Notes: generated from the sequence alone by a model not told the origin. A DNA stretch of 38,021 bases from Hyphomicrobiales bacterium (GCA_021732625.1 JAKFUP010000140.1:1-38021); one strand, 5' to 3'. Shown: positions 24,212 through 32,726, numbered from the stretch's first letter. A program made the numbers and translations.

Positions 24212-25477
24212 ATGAATCACTTCGATTATCGCGACGGCGTGCTGCACGCCGAAGCGGTCAATCTTGCGACGCTTGCGGAGGCGGTTGGCACGCCGTTCTA
24301 TTGTTATTCGACGGCGACGCTTGAGCGCCACTACCGCGTCTTCACTGAAGCTTTCGCCGGCGCCGATTCGCTCGTTTGCTACGCGATGAAGGCGAATTCA
24401 AACCAGTCGGTGCTGCGCACGCTGGCGAAGCTCGGTGCCGGCGCCGACGTCGTGTCCGGCGGCGAACTCAAGCGCGCACGCGCTGCCGGAATTCCGGCGA
24501 ACAAGATCATCTTTTCGGGTGTCGGCAAGCTCGAAACCGAACTGCGTGCCGCGCTGACCGAGGACATTCTCTGCATCAACGTCGAATCCGAACCCGAACT
24601 TGAATTGCTGTCGCGTATTGCCTCCGGCATGGGCCGCGAGGCGCGCATCTCGATCCGTCTCAATCCCGATGTGGACGCCAAGACCCACGCCAAAATCTCG
24701 ACCGGCAAGTCCGAAAACAAGTTCGGCATTCCGCTCAGCCGCGCCCGCGAGGTCTATGCGCGCGCCGCCAAACTGCCCGGCATCAAGATCACCGGCGTCG
24801 ATACCCACATCGGCAGCCAGGTCACGGATCTGGCGCCGCTGGAGGAAGCCTTCGCGCTGCTCGCCGATTTCGTGCGCGAGCTTCGCGCCGATGGCCACAC
24901 GATTTCGCACATCGATTTCGGTGGCGGGCTTGGCATTCCCTATCATATGGACAAAGCCGCGCCGCCGGAGCCCGCGGCCTATGCGGCCATGGTCAAGCGT
25001 GTCAGTCACAATCTCGGCTGCAAGCTGATGTTCGAGCCGGGCCGCATGATCGTCGGCAATGCGGGCATTCTGGTTGCGCGCGTGATTCACGTGAAGCATG
25101 GCGACGCCAAGAACTTCGTCGTCATCGATGCGGCGATGAACGATCTGATCCGCCCGACGCTCTATGAGGCCCATCACGATGTGATGCTGGTTCGCCAGCC
25201 CATGGCTGGAACATCCTCGATCACCGCAGACGTGGTCGGGCCGGTCTGCGAGACTGGCGATTACCTCGCGATCGGGCGCAACATGCCGGAGCCAAAGTCC
25301 GGCGATCTGGTCGCGATCATGACGGCAGGCGCCTACGGCGCGGTGCAGTCCGGCACCTACAACACCCGGCCGCTGGTCCCGGAGATTCTGGTCAACGGTG
25401 CGGATTATGCGGTGGTCCGCCCGCGGATCGATGCCGATGCGCTGATCGCGATGGACAGGGTCGCTCCCTGGCTGTGA
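24212..25477 (+). CDS. lysA: Diaminopimelate decarboxylase
   Basis: A 421-residue PLP enzyme of the alanine-racemase fold that decarboxylates meso-diaminopimelate to lysine. PLP binds Lys60 in YAMKANSNQS. Other family blocks are SGGELKRARAAGIP, the phosphate loop GGGLGIPY (about 243), FEPGRMIVGNAGIL, and the C-terminal VGPVCETGDYLA with the catalytic Cys and Glu plus GAYGAVQSGTYNTRP. Length is full. It is preceded by argH and lptM on the same strand, a common order in this class. Confidence 0.97.
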   Translation: MNHFDYRDGVLHAEAVNLATLAEAVGTPFYCYSTATLERHYRVFTEAFAGADSLVCYAMKANSNQSVLRTLAKLGAGADVVSGGELKRARAAGIPANKIIFSGVGKLETELRAALTEDILCINVESEPELELLSRIASGMGREARISIRLNPDVDAKTHAKISTGKSENKFGIPLSRAREVYARAAKLPGIKITGVDTHIGSQVTDLAPLEEAFALLADFVRELRADGHTISHIDFGGGLGIPYHMDKAAPPEPAAYAAMVKRVSHNLGCKLMFEPGRMIVGNAGILVARVIHVKHGDAKNFVVIDAAMNDLIRPTLYEAHHDVMLVRQPMAGTSSITADVVGPVCETGDYLAIGRNMPEPKSGDLVAIMTAGAYGAVQSGTYNTRPLVPEILVNGADYAVVRPRIDADALIAMDRVAPWL

Positions 25478-25648
25478 ACTGAGCCTTGCCCGGCCGATTC
25501 GCTGCTTTTTGCCGCGCACCCGTCACGGCTTCGTGAAGCATGAGCGCCGTTTTGGCCTCATGATTGCATGTGAGCTTCTCGTCAGATCAGTGTGCCTCCC
25601 CGCAGTCGTTATGTTACGCTTTACGTTGGGTTACCTCTGGAGACCGTA

Positions 25649-28255
25649 TTGAGCCGCCTCAGGAACGATCCACCTGCGTCCGATGGTGAGCCGCAGTTCG
25701 CGGCATCGCTTCGATTGTCTCAGGCGCTGCAACGCGCGCGACTGGCGATTGGCTGGGAACGGCTGTGGCCGAATCTGGCTCGGCTGCTCACCGTCGTTGG
25801 CCTGTTCCTTGCGGCGTCATGGGCGGGTCTCTGGCTTGCGTTGCCTCTGACGGGACGTATCGTCGGGCTTTTGATTTTCGCAGGCCTGCTTGTTTGGGCT
25901 TTGATCCCGTTCAGCCGCCTGCGCTGGCCGACACGCGATGACGCGCTGTCGCGGCTCGATCGCGGTGCCGGGGTGAAGCATCGCCCGGCGACCGAACTCT
26001 CCGACACCATGATCTCGACCGATCCGGTCGCACAAGCTCTGTGGGCCGAGCAGCGCAACCGGACGCTCGCGTCAATCAAGACCATCCGCGCCGGCAATCC
26101 GTCGCCGCGACTGGCGTTGCACGACCCGCGTGCTCTGCGCGCGCTGGTGATGGTCGCACTGGTCGCGACATTCTTCGCTGCCGAGGGCGAGCGCGCCCTG
26201 CGCGTCTTTGGAGCCTTCGATCTGAACGGCTTCCTGACACCCGCCAATGTGCGCGTCGATGCCTGGATCAACGCGCCGGCCTACACCGGCAAGCCGCCGG
26301 TCATTCTGGTGTCGTCGGCGAGTTCGGCCAATCGCGATGGCGCAGCCCTGCCGCAGTCCGACAAGAGTACGGTGCAGGTTCCGGCGGGAAGCACGCTGAT
26401 TATTCGCACCAGCGGCGCGAACGGTCCGGAGATCGCGCTCACCGGCGGCATTGCAGAGGCGGCGTCGGAGGAGAAGGCTCCTCAAGGAACGCAAGAGCGC
26501 CGCTTTACGATCGCGACCGACGGCACCGCGCATTTGCGCTCGCCGACTCTGCGATGGAATTTCGTCGCGGTGCCGGATCGCTCGCCGTCGATCGAACTCG
26601 CCAAGGACCCCGAACGGCAGGCGCGCGGATCGTTGCTGACGGCCTACAGGATCGAGGATGACTACGGTGTCACTGAAGCGCACGCTCAGTTCGCTGCGCG
26701 CGCGCCCGCGGTTGTAACGGGGGGCAAATCGGCCCGGCCATTGTTTGATGCCCCGAAGTTTTCGCTGCTGCTCCCGAACGCACGCACCCGGGCCGGTGTC
26801 GGTCAAACCGTCAAGGACATGACGGAAGATCCTTATGCCGGCGCGGATGTCACTTTGACGCTTATGGCCAAGGATGAAGCCGGCAACGAAGGCAAGAGCG
26901 CGCCGTTTGAAATGCGGCTGCCCGAGCGGCTGTTCGCCAAGCCACTCGCTCGTTCGCTGATCGAGCAGCGGCGCGACCTTGCGCTCGACGCCAACCGCCG
27001 CGCGAGCGTGCAAGGTGCTCTGGAAGCGCTGGCGATTGCGCCGGAAGAGTTCACGCCGGAACTGGGACAATATCTCGGCCTGCGTAGCGTCACCTCGCAG
27101 TTGGCCGCGGCGAAAAACGACGAGGCGCTGCGCGAGGTTGTCGCCAGCCTGTGGGCGCTGGCGGTGACCATCGAGGATGGCAACATCAGCGATGTCGAGA
27201 AGGCGCTGCGCGCCGCTCAGGAGGCGCTGAAGCAGGCGCTGGAGCGCGGCGCCAGCGACGAGGAAATCAAGAAGCTCACCGAACAATTGCGCGCTGCGCT
27301 CGACAATTTCATGCGCCAGCTTGCCGAGCAGTTGCAGAAGAATCCGCAGCAACTCGCCCGGCCGCTGGACCAGAACAGCAAGGTCCTGCGTCAGCAGGAT
27401 CTGAACAACATGATCGAGCGCATGGAGCGCTTGTCGCGATCGGGCGACAAGGATGCGGCCAAGCAACTGCTCGAACAACTACAGCAGATGCTTGAAAATC
27501 TGCAGATGGCGCAACCTGGCCAGTCCGGCGAGGACGGCGACATGCAGCAGTCGATGAATGAACTGGGCGACGTCATCCGCAAACAGCAACAGTTGCGCGA
27601 CCGCACGTTCAAGGAGGGTCAGGATTCACGCCGGGACCGCTCGCGTGGCCAGCAGGGCGACAAGAACGCGATGGGCGATCTGCAGCAGGATCAGCAGGCG
27701 CTGCGCGATCGCCTGCGCAAGCTGCAGGAAGAGCTTGCCAAGCGCGGCCTCGGTCAGGGACCGAAGGGAGAAAAAGGCCAGGGTCAGCAGGGCCAGCAGC
27801 AACCCGGTCAGGGTCAGCAGCCTGGCGGCGAGCCCGGTGACGGGGATGGCGATTCGCTGGCCGATGCCGACGGTCAGATGGGCGATGCCGACGGACGGCT
27901 TGGCGATGGCAATTCCGAAGGCGCGGTCGATTCGCAAGGCAAGGCGCTGGAAGCGCTGCGCAAGGGCGCTCAGAAGCTGGCGCAGGCGATGCAGCAGCAG
28001 GCGGGCGAAGGGCAGGGGGAAGATGGCCCCGGCAATCGCAGTGGCCGGGCGCAGCGTAACGGGCCGAACAGCGATCCGCTCGGACGGCCGCTGCGCGGAC
28101 GCGAGTTCAGCGACGATTTCTCGGTCAAGATTCCCGGCGAAATCGATGTGCAGCGAGTCCGCCGCATTCTCGAGGAGTTGCGCCGCCGTCTTGCCGACCC
28201 GCAGCGTCCGCAGATCGAACTCGATTACATCGAGCGGCTGCTCAAGGATTACTAA
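25649..28255 (+). CDS. TIGR02302 family (DUF4175) membrane protein
   Basis: An 868-residue protein of the alphaproteobacterial TIGR02302 family. Two membrane helices lie near residues 42-85 and a third near 162-180. A long region with immunoglobulin-like beta strands (FLTPANVRVDAWINAPAYTGKPP...) follows, then a helical coiled-coil part and a disordered, very Gln/Gly/Asp-rich stretch (about 705-820). The end (GEIDVQRVRRILEELRRRLADP...) is well conserved. Function unknown; the layout suggests an inner-membrane protein with a large periplasmic or cytoplasmic rod. The TTG at 25649 is preferred because GGAG lies 6 nt before it; a GTG at 25592 would add 19 residues. Confidence 0.85.
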   Translation: MSRLRNDPPASDGEPQFAASLRLSQALQRARLAIGWERLWPNLARLLTVVGLFLAASWAGLWLALPLTGRIVGLLIFAGLLVWALIPFSRLRWPTRDDALSRLDRGAGVKHRPATELSDTMISTDPVAQALWAEQRNRTLASIKTIRAGNPSPRLALHDPRALRALVMVALVATFFAAEGERALRVFGAFDLNGFLTPANVRVDAWINAPAYTGKPPVILVSSASSANRDGAALPQSDKSTVQVPAGSTLIIRTSGANGPEIALTGGIAEAASEEKAPQGTQERRFTIATDGTAHLRSPTLRWNFVAVPDRSPSIELAKDPERQARGSLLTAYRIEDDYGVTEAHAQFAARAPAVVTGGKSARPLFDAPKFSLLLPNARTRAGVGQTVKDMTEDPYAGADVTLTLMAKDEAGNEGKSAPFEMRLPERLFAKPLARSLIEQRRDLALDANRRASVQGALEALAIAPEEFTPELGQYLGLRSVTSQLAAAKNDEALREVVASLWALAVTIEDGNISDVEKALRAAQEALKQALERGASDEEIKKLTEQLRAALDNFMRQLAEQLQKNPQQLARPLDQNSKVLRQQDLNNMIERMERLSRSGDKDAAKQLLEQLQQMLENLQMAQPGQSGEDGDMQQSMNELGDVIRKQQQLRDRTFKEGQDSRRDRSRGQQGDKNAMGDLQQDQQALRDRLRKLQEELAKRGLGQGPKGEKGQGQQGQQQPGQGQQPGGEPGDGDGDSLADADGQMGDADGRLGDGNSEGAVDSQGKALEALRKGAQKLAQAMQQQAGEGQGEDGPGNRSGRAQRNGPNSDPLGRPLRGREFSDDFSVKIPGEIDVQRVRRILEELRRRLADPQRPQIELDYIERLLKDY

Positions 28256-28280
28256 GCGGCGGTCCTGCGTTATTTTCTCC

Positions 28281-28329
28281 GAGCATGAACTGATCCGAAA
28301 ACCGGTTCCCACTTTTCGGGTTCATGCTC
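28281..28329. repeat. 49-nt rhizobial-type intergenic palindrome, copy 3
   Basis: The arms GAGCATGAAC (28281-28290) and GTTCATGCTC (28320-28329) are perfectly paired with the same inner stem as the other two copies. It lies between convergent genes. Its right arm supplies the last two sense codons and the TGA stop of the response regulator gene on minus. Confidence 0.88.
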
Positions 28330-28687
28330 CGAGCGCATCCGCCACCGCGGTGCGGATGTCCGCGACCGAGAACGGCTTGGTGACGACATCGTGGACGATG
28401 GCGTCGAGACCGGAGGCGCGCTCGCGCTGATCGGCATACCCGGTCATCAGCAAAATCTTGAGCCGCGGGAAATCACGCGCTACGGCCAGCGCCAGCGCAA
28501 TGCCGTCCATCACCGGCATCTTGATATCGGTCAGCAGCAGATCGAACGCGCCGTTTTCGCGCGTGAGAATATCGAGAGCCTCGGCGCCGTCCTCGGCGGT
28601 GACGGTTGTGTGTCCGTCCATGCCGATGGCGCGTGCCACCAGCATGCGGACCGATTCTTCGTCATCGGCGATCAGGATGCGGGGCAT
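28322..28687 (-). CDS. Single-domain response regulator, CpdR-like
   Basis: A 121-residue receiver domain with no output domain. Asp8-Asp9 form the acidic pocket, Asp54 (LLLTDIKMPVMDG) is the phosphate acceptor and Lys104 (VVTKPFS) is in place. The FDLLLTDIxMPxMDGI pattern and length are those of CpdR, the cell-cycle regulator that directs ClpXP proteolysis in Caulobacter and rhizobia; this assignment is by resemblance only. The ATG at 28687 is chosen because MPRILIADDE is the usual start; the frame from 28729 adds a non-conserved segment. The C-terminal GA-stop is encoded by the 49-nt palindrome. The zinc-ribbon gene lies 106 nt upstream on the same strand. Confidence 0.88.
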   Translation of the reverse strand: MPRILIADDEESVRMLVARAIGMDGHTTVTAEDGAEALDILTRENGAFDLLLTDIKMPVMDGIALALAVARDFPRLKILLMTGYADQRERASGLDAIVHDVVTKPFSVADIRTAVADALGA

Positions 28688-28793
28688 GGTCCTCGGATGG
28701 CTTGGTTCTTTTCGAGAGCAATTCAGCACATGGATTTGCGGTGATACTATGGGCGGATCGCCGCAGCATCATCCCGCAAGCTGGCGCAACGGT

Positions 28794-29633
28794 CTATGCG
28801 CCGACATCGCGTTTGTTGAAGAACCGCACAGCAATGGAGCGGGCGTCCGCCGGCGGCGACGCGAGGCGCGAGGTGAACGGGGTGCGTTCGCCCGCCTGCA
28901 ACGTCGATTGCTCGATCACGCTGGTCCAGCCGTAGATTTCCGTGCCCTTGTCGTCGTGCACCACGAACCGCAGGCGCGGCACCTGCAATTGCTTGCGCGA
29001 GACATCGGCGACGACGCCTTCGATCACGAACACCGGCTTGCCGTCCACCGTTTCGCTCGTCACTTTCACATTCTCGATGGCGAGCCCGCGCAGATTGACG
29101 TCGAGGCCGACCGTCCTGAAGAACGCCGCAGTTTGCGGCATCAGCCGTACCACGTCGGTACGCCACACCACCAACGCCACCGACAGCGCGGCCATGGCGA
29201 CACAGGCAATCGGGAGGGTCAGATAGCGCCTGGCAAATTGAGGAACCGGGACGGGTGGCAGCGGCGGCAGGCTGGCCGGGAGTTTCAGGAAGCCGAACAT
29301 GCGGCCAAGTTTCGAGGCGGGTTTCTGGCGCTGTCGATCCTCGTCCATTGACCAGTCGGGATGGACGCTGAGGTCGTCGTGCTGCCCGACATCGGCGTCG
29401 GCCGAGATCGAGGGGCTGTCCATGACCGGCGCGTCGTCTTGCCAGTCGCGCGGGTCCGGAGCCAGACCGGCATCGCCGCCGTCGTCCGCGCCGGCCATTT
29501 CCATGGCCATCGCGTCTTCGGCTCGCGCCAGCCAGGTTTCCTTGCAGCGGGCACAGCGTACCGTGCGGCCGTCAGGGCCGAGCTTTGCGGGATCGACGTC
29601 GTAAGATGTCGTACAGTTGGGGCAAACGATCAT
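28794..29633 (-). CDS. MJ0042 zinc-ribbon membrane protein
   Basis: A 279-residue protein with an N-terminal zinc ribbon of the MJ0042 type (Cys4-x2-Cys7 and Cys27-x2-Cys30 in MIVCPNCTTSYDVDP...VRCARCKETW). An acidic, Asp-rich disordered region follows, then a Pro-rich stretch, one membrane helix (YLTLPIACVAMAALSVALVVW) and a C-terminal DUF3426-like beta domain (GLAIENVKVTSETVDGKPVFVIEGVV...). The layout suggests cytoplasmic zinc ribbon and periplasmic beta domain. The function is not known. The start at MIVCPNC (29633) is the family's; the frame from 29681 is longer. It is divergent from ftsE, an arrangement I recall as conserved in Rhizobiales. Confidence 0.88.
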   Translation of the reverse strand: MIVCPNCTTSYDVDPAKLGPDGRTVRCARCKETWLARAEDAMAMEMAGADDGGDAGLAPDPRDWQDDAPVMDSPSISADADVGQHDDLSVHPDWSMDEDRQRQKPASKLGRMFGFLKLPASLPPLPPVPVPQFARRYLTLPIACVAMAALSVALVVWRTDVVRLMPQTAAFFRTVGLDVNLRGLAIENVKVTSETVDGKPVFVIEGVVADVSRKQLQVPRLRFVVHDDKGTEIYGWTSVIEQSTLQAGERTPFTSRLASPPADARSIAVRFFNKRDVGA

Positions 29634-29886
29634 GGGAGCGACTCGCCGGAATGACGCTTGTTTTGCGGAATACGCGCACACCCTATCCGCCGTCCGTTAA
29701 CGAATCGGAAACCATAACGGCCGCAACAATCGCTCTTGGCAGCGGCCGGGCCCTCCCGGCCGCCGGTGCATCTCGCAGTCAGGCCGAACGGAGCTGCGAG
29801 TACCGCCGATCGGAAGGTCCTGTATCTTTGCGGCAAGTCGTTCATCAGGAACCTCAGATCGTAAGCGGTACTCGAATCATAGAGTG
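29634..29886. other. Intergenic region upstream of the ftsE hairpins
   Basis: About 250 nt separate the zinc-ribbon start from the first twin-hairpin element. It must contain the divergent promoters of the zinc-ribbon gene and ftsE. No gene is supported here; I see no convincing operator or hairpin beyond the elements that follow. Confidence 0.4.
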
Positions 29887-30051
29887 CCAGTGGAGTGGAA
29901 TTGACGTTCGCTACCCATCGTGCCGCGGGCTCGCCATGCGAACGTCAAATCCTGACTCCACTAGAATTTAAATTTGCCAGTGGTCCTTTGATTCTAACAT
30001 TCGCAAGAATGCCTCCGAAACGGGATGCGAATGTTAGAATCGGACCACCAG
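29887..30051 (-). repeat. Twin-hairpin element, copy 2 (type 2 then type 1)
   Basis: Hairpin type 2 pairs 29887-29911 with 29938-29964 (outer AGTGGAGT, 3-nt bulge in the right arm, inner stem ending TTGACGTTCGC, 26-nt loop). Hairpin type 1 pairs 29977-30004 with 30027-30051 (outer CCAGTGGTCC region, 3-nt TTT bulge in the left arm, inner GATTCTAACATTCGC, 22-nt loop). The 12-nt linker is AATTTAAATTTG. As a unit it is the reverse complement of copy 1. Confidence 0.9.
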
Positions 30052-30119
30052 TACCCCTTCGTTTCCGAAGTTCGTGTGAGGCGTTGCTGCGGAGGGGGAC
30101 GAACTTCGGAAACGGGGTA
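30052..30119 (+). repeat. Third-type hairpin abutting the ftsE ribosome-binding region
   Basis: It pairs 30052-30075 with 30099-30119: outer TACCCC/GGGGTA, a 3-nt TTC bulge in the left arm, inner stem GTTTCCGAAGTTCGT and a 23-nt loop. The architecture matches the other hairpins, but the inner stem sequence is different. The right arm ends GGGGTA, 6 nt before the ftsE ATG, so the fold would occlude the Shine-Dalgarno-like GGGG. Confidence 0.88.
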
Positions 30120-30125
30120 TTAGGG

Positions 30126-30785
30126 ATGGTCCGGTTCGAGAACGTCGGCTTGCGCTATGGATTGGGACCGGAAATCCTCCGCGATCTCAACTTCCAGATT
30201 CCCGCTCGCTCGTTCCAGTTTCTGACCGGCCCTTCCGGCGCCGGCAAGACTTCGCTGCTGAAGCTGTTGTTCCTGTCGCTGCGGCCGACGCGCGGCCTGG
30301 TCAACCTGTTCGGCAACGACGTGTCGTTGCTCGACAAGGATGCGATTGCCAACTTGCGCACGCGCATTGGAATCGTGCTGCAGGATTTCCGCCTGCTCGA
30401 TCACATGACGACCTATGAGAATGTTGCGTTGCCTTTCCGGGTGCTGGGCCGTCCCGAGTCCGCCTATCGCAAGGAAGTCATCGACCTGTTGCGCTGGGTC
30501 GGGCTCGGCGATCGCATGGACGCCCTGCCACCGATCCTGTCGGGCGGCGAAAAACAACGCGCGGCGATTGCGCGCGCGGTGATTGCGCGGCCGCAATTGT
30601 TGCTGGCCGATGAGCCGACCGGCAACGTCGATCCGACGCTGGCGCGCAGGCTGTTGCGGTTGTTCATCGAATTGAACAAGACCGGCACCGCGGTGGTGAT
30701 CGCCACCCACGATATTTCCTTAATGGACCAGTATGAAGCGCGGCGCATGGTGCTGCACGACGGACGGGTTCACATCTATGAGTAG
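30126..30785 (+). CDS. ftsE: Cell division ATP-binding protein FtsE
   Basis: The 219-residue ABC ATPase that, with FtsX, links the division ring to periplasmic murein hydrolases. Walker A GPSGAGKT (35-42), Q-loop Gln86, ABC signature LSGGEKQR (138-145), Walker B LLLADEPTGN (Asp162-Glu163) and H-loop His195 are all intact. The ATG at 30126 gives MVRFENVGLRYG, the normal N-terminus; the open frame upstream to 29895 is the translated twin-hairpin region and is not protein. The leader is a stack of three hairpins whose last arm covers the ribosome-binding site. The TAG stop is followed after one base by another twin-hairpin element. Confidence 0.95.
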   Translation: MVRFENVGLRYGLGPEILRDLNFQIPARSFQFLTGPSGAGKTSLLKLLFLSLRPTRGLVNLFGNDVSLLDKDAIANLRTRIGIVLQDFRLLDHMTTYENVALPFRVLGRPESAYRKEVIDLLRWVGLGDRMDALPPILSGGEKQRAAIARAVIARPQLLLADEPTGNVDPTLARRLLRLFIELNKTGTAVVIATHDISLMDQYEARRMVLHDGRVHIYE

Positions 30786-30786
30786 G

Positions 30787-30953
30787 CTCGTGGTCCGATT
30801 TCAACATTCGCATGCCATCGCGGCCCTGTTTGCTGCGAATGTTGCAATCAAAGGACCGCGAGCAATTTAGGGTATCTGATGGAGCTTTGAATTTGACATT
30901 CGCTGACAAAGACAGCAGCAAGCCGGGAGCGAATGTCAAATTCGCTCCATCAG
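30787..30953 (+). repeat. Twin-hairpin element, copy 3 (type 1 then type 2), between ftsE and ftsX
   Basis: Hairpin type 1 pairs 30787-30811 with 30835-30862 (outer CTCGTGGTCC, AAA bulge in the right arm, inner GATTTCAACATTCGC, 23-nt loop). Hairpin type 2 pairs 30876-30903 with 30929-30953 (outer CTGATGGAGC, TTT bulge in the left arm, inner GAATTTGACATTCGC, 25-nt loop). The order and bulge sides equal copy 1. It fills most of the 218-nt gap inside the ftsE-ftsX operon. Confidence 0.9.
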
Positions 30954-31003
30954 GAGATCGCGGCACGCTTCTCGACCTCGGGCATGAGCGCCCGCAGGTT
31001 CCG

Positions 31004-31909
31004 GTGAATGCGCGCAACCTGTCGCCGATCGTGCCGCGAGGCTCGATCTCCGGCAGAGCGCTGATCGCTGTCGTTGCCATCATGACGTTTCTCGCCTCGC
31101 TCACCACCGGCGCGGTGCTGCTGGTGCAGGGCGCCGCCGCCGAATGGCAATCGGACGTGGCGAGCGAGATCACGATTCAGCTCCGCCCGGTGGCGGGCCG
31201 CGATATCGAGCGCGATCTGCGCAGCGTCGTCGATGCGGTGCGGGCGCAATCCGGTGTCGTCGAGGTCAGGCCCTATAGCATCGAGGAATCCGCGAAATTG
31301 CTTGAGCCGTGGCTCGGTAGCGGGTTGTCGCTCAACGAGCTTCCGGTGCCGCGCGTCGTGGTGGCGCGGGTCACGCCCGGCGCCTCGCTCGACTTGACCA
31401 GCTTGCGCGCAGAGCTGGCTAAGCTCGCACCTTCCGCGAGCGTTGACGACCATCGCGCCTGGATCGAACGGATGCGATCGATGACCGGCGCAACTGTGTT
31501 TGCTGGTATCGGCATTCTTGTGCAGGTTGTCATCGTCACGGTGATTTCCGTGTCGTTCGCGACGCGGGGAGCAATGGCGGCCAATCGGCCGATCGTCGAG
31601 GTGCTGCACTTCGTCGGCGCCGGCGATCGCTACATCGCCAATCACTTTCTGCGGCATTTCCTGCGGCTTGGTCTCGAAGGCGGATTGATCGGCTGCGGCG
31701 CGGCAATGCTGACGTTTGGATTGTCGGAATCGATCGCAAACTGGTTTTCCGGCACTCCTGTCGGCGATCAATTCGCGGCCCTGCTCGGCACGTTCTCGTT
31801 GCGCCCGTCGGGTTATTTAGTCCTCGCGTTGCAAACTCTTTTGATTGCCGTGGTCACCGGCTGGTCGTCCCGGCGCACGTTGTTCGCTACCCTCCGGGAG
31901 ATCGATTGA
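31004..31909 (+). CDS. ftsX: Cell division protein FtsX
   Basis: About 301 residues; the membrane partner of FtsE. Four membrane helices (starting IAVVAIMTFLASLTTGAVLLV; then FAGIGILVQVVIVTVISVSF; LEGGLIGCGAAMLTFG; VLALQTLLIAVVTGW) flank an extracytoplasmic loop (about 50-150) that in other species touches murein-hydrolase activators. The start is uncertain. The frame is open from an ATG at 30812, but that codon lies in a hairpin loop of the twin-hairpin element, and translation from it would read the repeat. The GTG at 31004 gives MNARNLSPIVPRGSISGRAL, the conserved start as I recall it. The stop overlaps a TTG in the next frame. Confidence 0.88.
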   Translation: MNARNLSPIVPRGSISGRALIAVVAIMTFLASLTTGAVLLVQGAAAEWQSDVASEITIQLRPVAGRDIERDLRSVVDAVRAQSGVVEVRPYSIEESAKLLEPWLGSGLSLNELPVPRVVVARVTPGASLDLTSLRAELAKLAPSASVDDHRAWIERMRSMTGATVFAGIGILVQVVIVTVISVSFATRGAMAANRPIVEVLHFVGAGDRYIANHFLRHFLRLGLEGGLIGCGAAMLTFGLSESIANWFSGTPVGDQFAALLGTFSLRPSGYLVLALQTLLIAVVTGWSSRRTLFATLREID

Positions 31910-31983
31910 ACCGTTGGGCGCTTGATTGGACACAAAAACAGGTATCCATTCGCAATTGGGGAAAGGGATCGCGCGTTCCGGGG

Positions 31984-32712
31984 ATGGATTCAAAAACTGA
32001 CCAGACCGGGCAGGACGCTGCTACTGGGGCCGTGCGTGCACGCCGCTGGAGCGTGAGGCGGCTTGTCTTTGGCGTCAGCCTTTTGATCGTTCTGGCGGTC
32101 GCTGCCGGCTTCGGTCTTTTCCTGATTCAACTGAGCTCAGAAGAGCGCCGGCCGCAGACCAACGCCGACGGCATCGTCGTACTGACAGGCGGTTCCTCGC
32201 GTGTTGCGGATGCGATGGAATTGCTCGCGTCCGGCTACGGCAAGCGCCTGCTGATTTCGGGCGTCTATCCCGCCAATCGCTCAAACGACATCGGCCGCTC
32301 GATCCCCGAGCGGCAGGCCATGTTCAAATGCTGCGTCGATCTCGATCATTCCGCTGTCAATACCCGCAGCAACGCGACGGAGACCAAGCGGTGGGCGAGC
32401 GAGCGCGGATTCCGCTCTTTGATCGTTGTGACGTCGAACTATCACATGCCGCGCGCTATCGTTGAAATGTCACATTCGATGCCCGACGTGACGCTGATCC
32501 CCTTTGCGGTGATCGGCGATAAATGGCGCGAGGAGCCGTGGTGGTCGAATGCCGCGACTTTCCGGCTGCTGTTGACCGAATATGTCAAGTATCTCGTCGC
32601 TGAAGTTCGGGCCCGGGCTGATTGGGTAGATATTGCGCTGGCGCTGATATTCGACGACAAACCGCGCCAGGGCGATGCCGTCAAACGCGCGGCTGCGGCC
32701 GTCGTCAGATAA
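31984..32712 (+). CDS. YdcF/SanA-like DUF218 protein
   Basis: A 242-residue envelope protein with one N-terminal membrane helix (about 26-48) and a DUF218 domain: ADGIVVLTGGSSRVADAMELLASG, then RSNATETKRWASERGFRSLI and VVTSNYHMPRAIVEMSH. The domain has a Rossmann-like fold; YdcF and SanA relatives affect envelope integrity in enterobacteria, with no firm reaction known. The ATG at 31984 is chosen because it gives a normal short cytoplasmic tail; a TTG at 31906 that overlaps the ftsX stop would add 26 residues and cannot be excluded. It is followed by plsC with 14 nt between, so ftsE-ftsX-ydcF-plsC are likely one operon. Confidence 0.88.
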   Translation: MDSKTDQTGQDAATGAVRARRWSVRRLVFGVSLLIVLAVAAGFGLFLIQLSSEERRPQTNADGIVVLTGGSSRVADAMELLASGYGKRLLISGVYPANRSNDIGRSIPERQAMFKCCVDLDHSAVNTRSNATETKRWASERGFRSLIVVTSNYHMPRAIVEMSHSMPDVTLIPFAVIGDKWREEPWWSNAATFRLLLTEYVKYLVAEVRARADWVDIALALIFDDKPRQGDAVKRAAAAVVR

Positions 32713-32726
32713 CCGGGAATTTGCTT

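Noticed and set aside
26072-27478. 468-codon minus-strand open frame inside the TIGR02302 gene
   Set aside because: Antisense shadow; the plus strand carries the conserved family sequence.
29895-30125. N-terminal extension of FtsE by 77 residues
   Set aside because: The extension reads through two hairpin elements; Walker A spacing and family length fit the start at 30126.
29887-30953. Insertion-sequence terminal inverted repeats around ftsE
   Set aside because: The paired elements flank a normal chromosomal ftsE and no transposase lies between them; each hairpin is self-contained.
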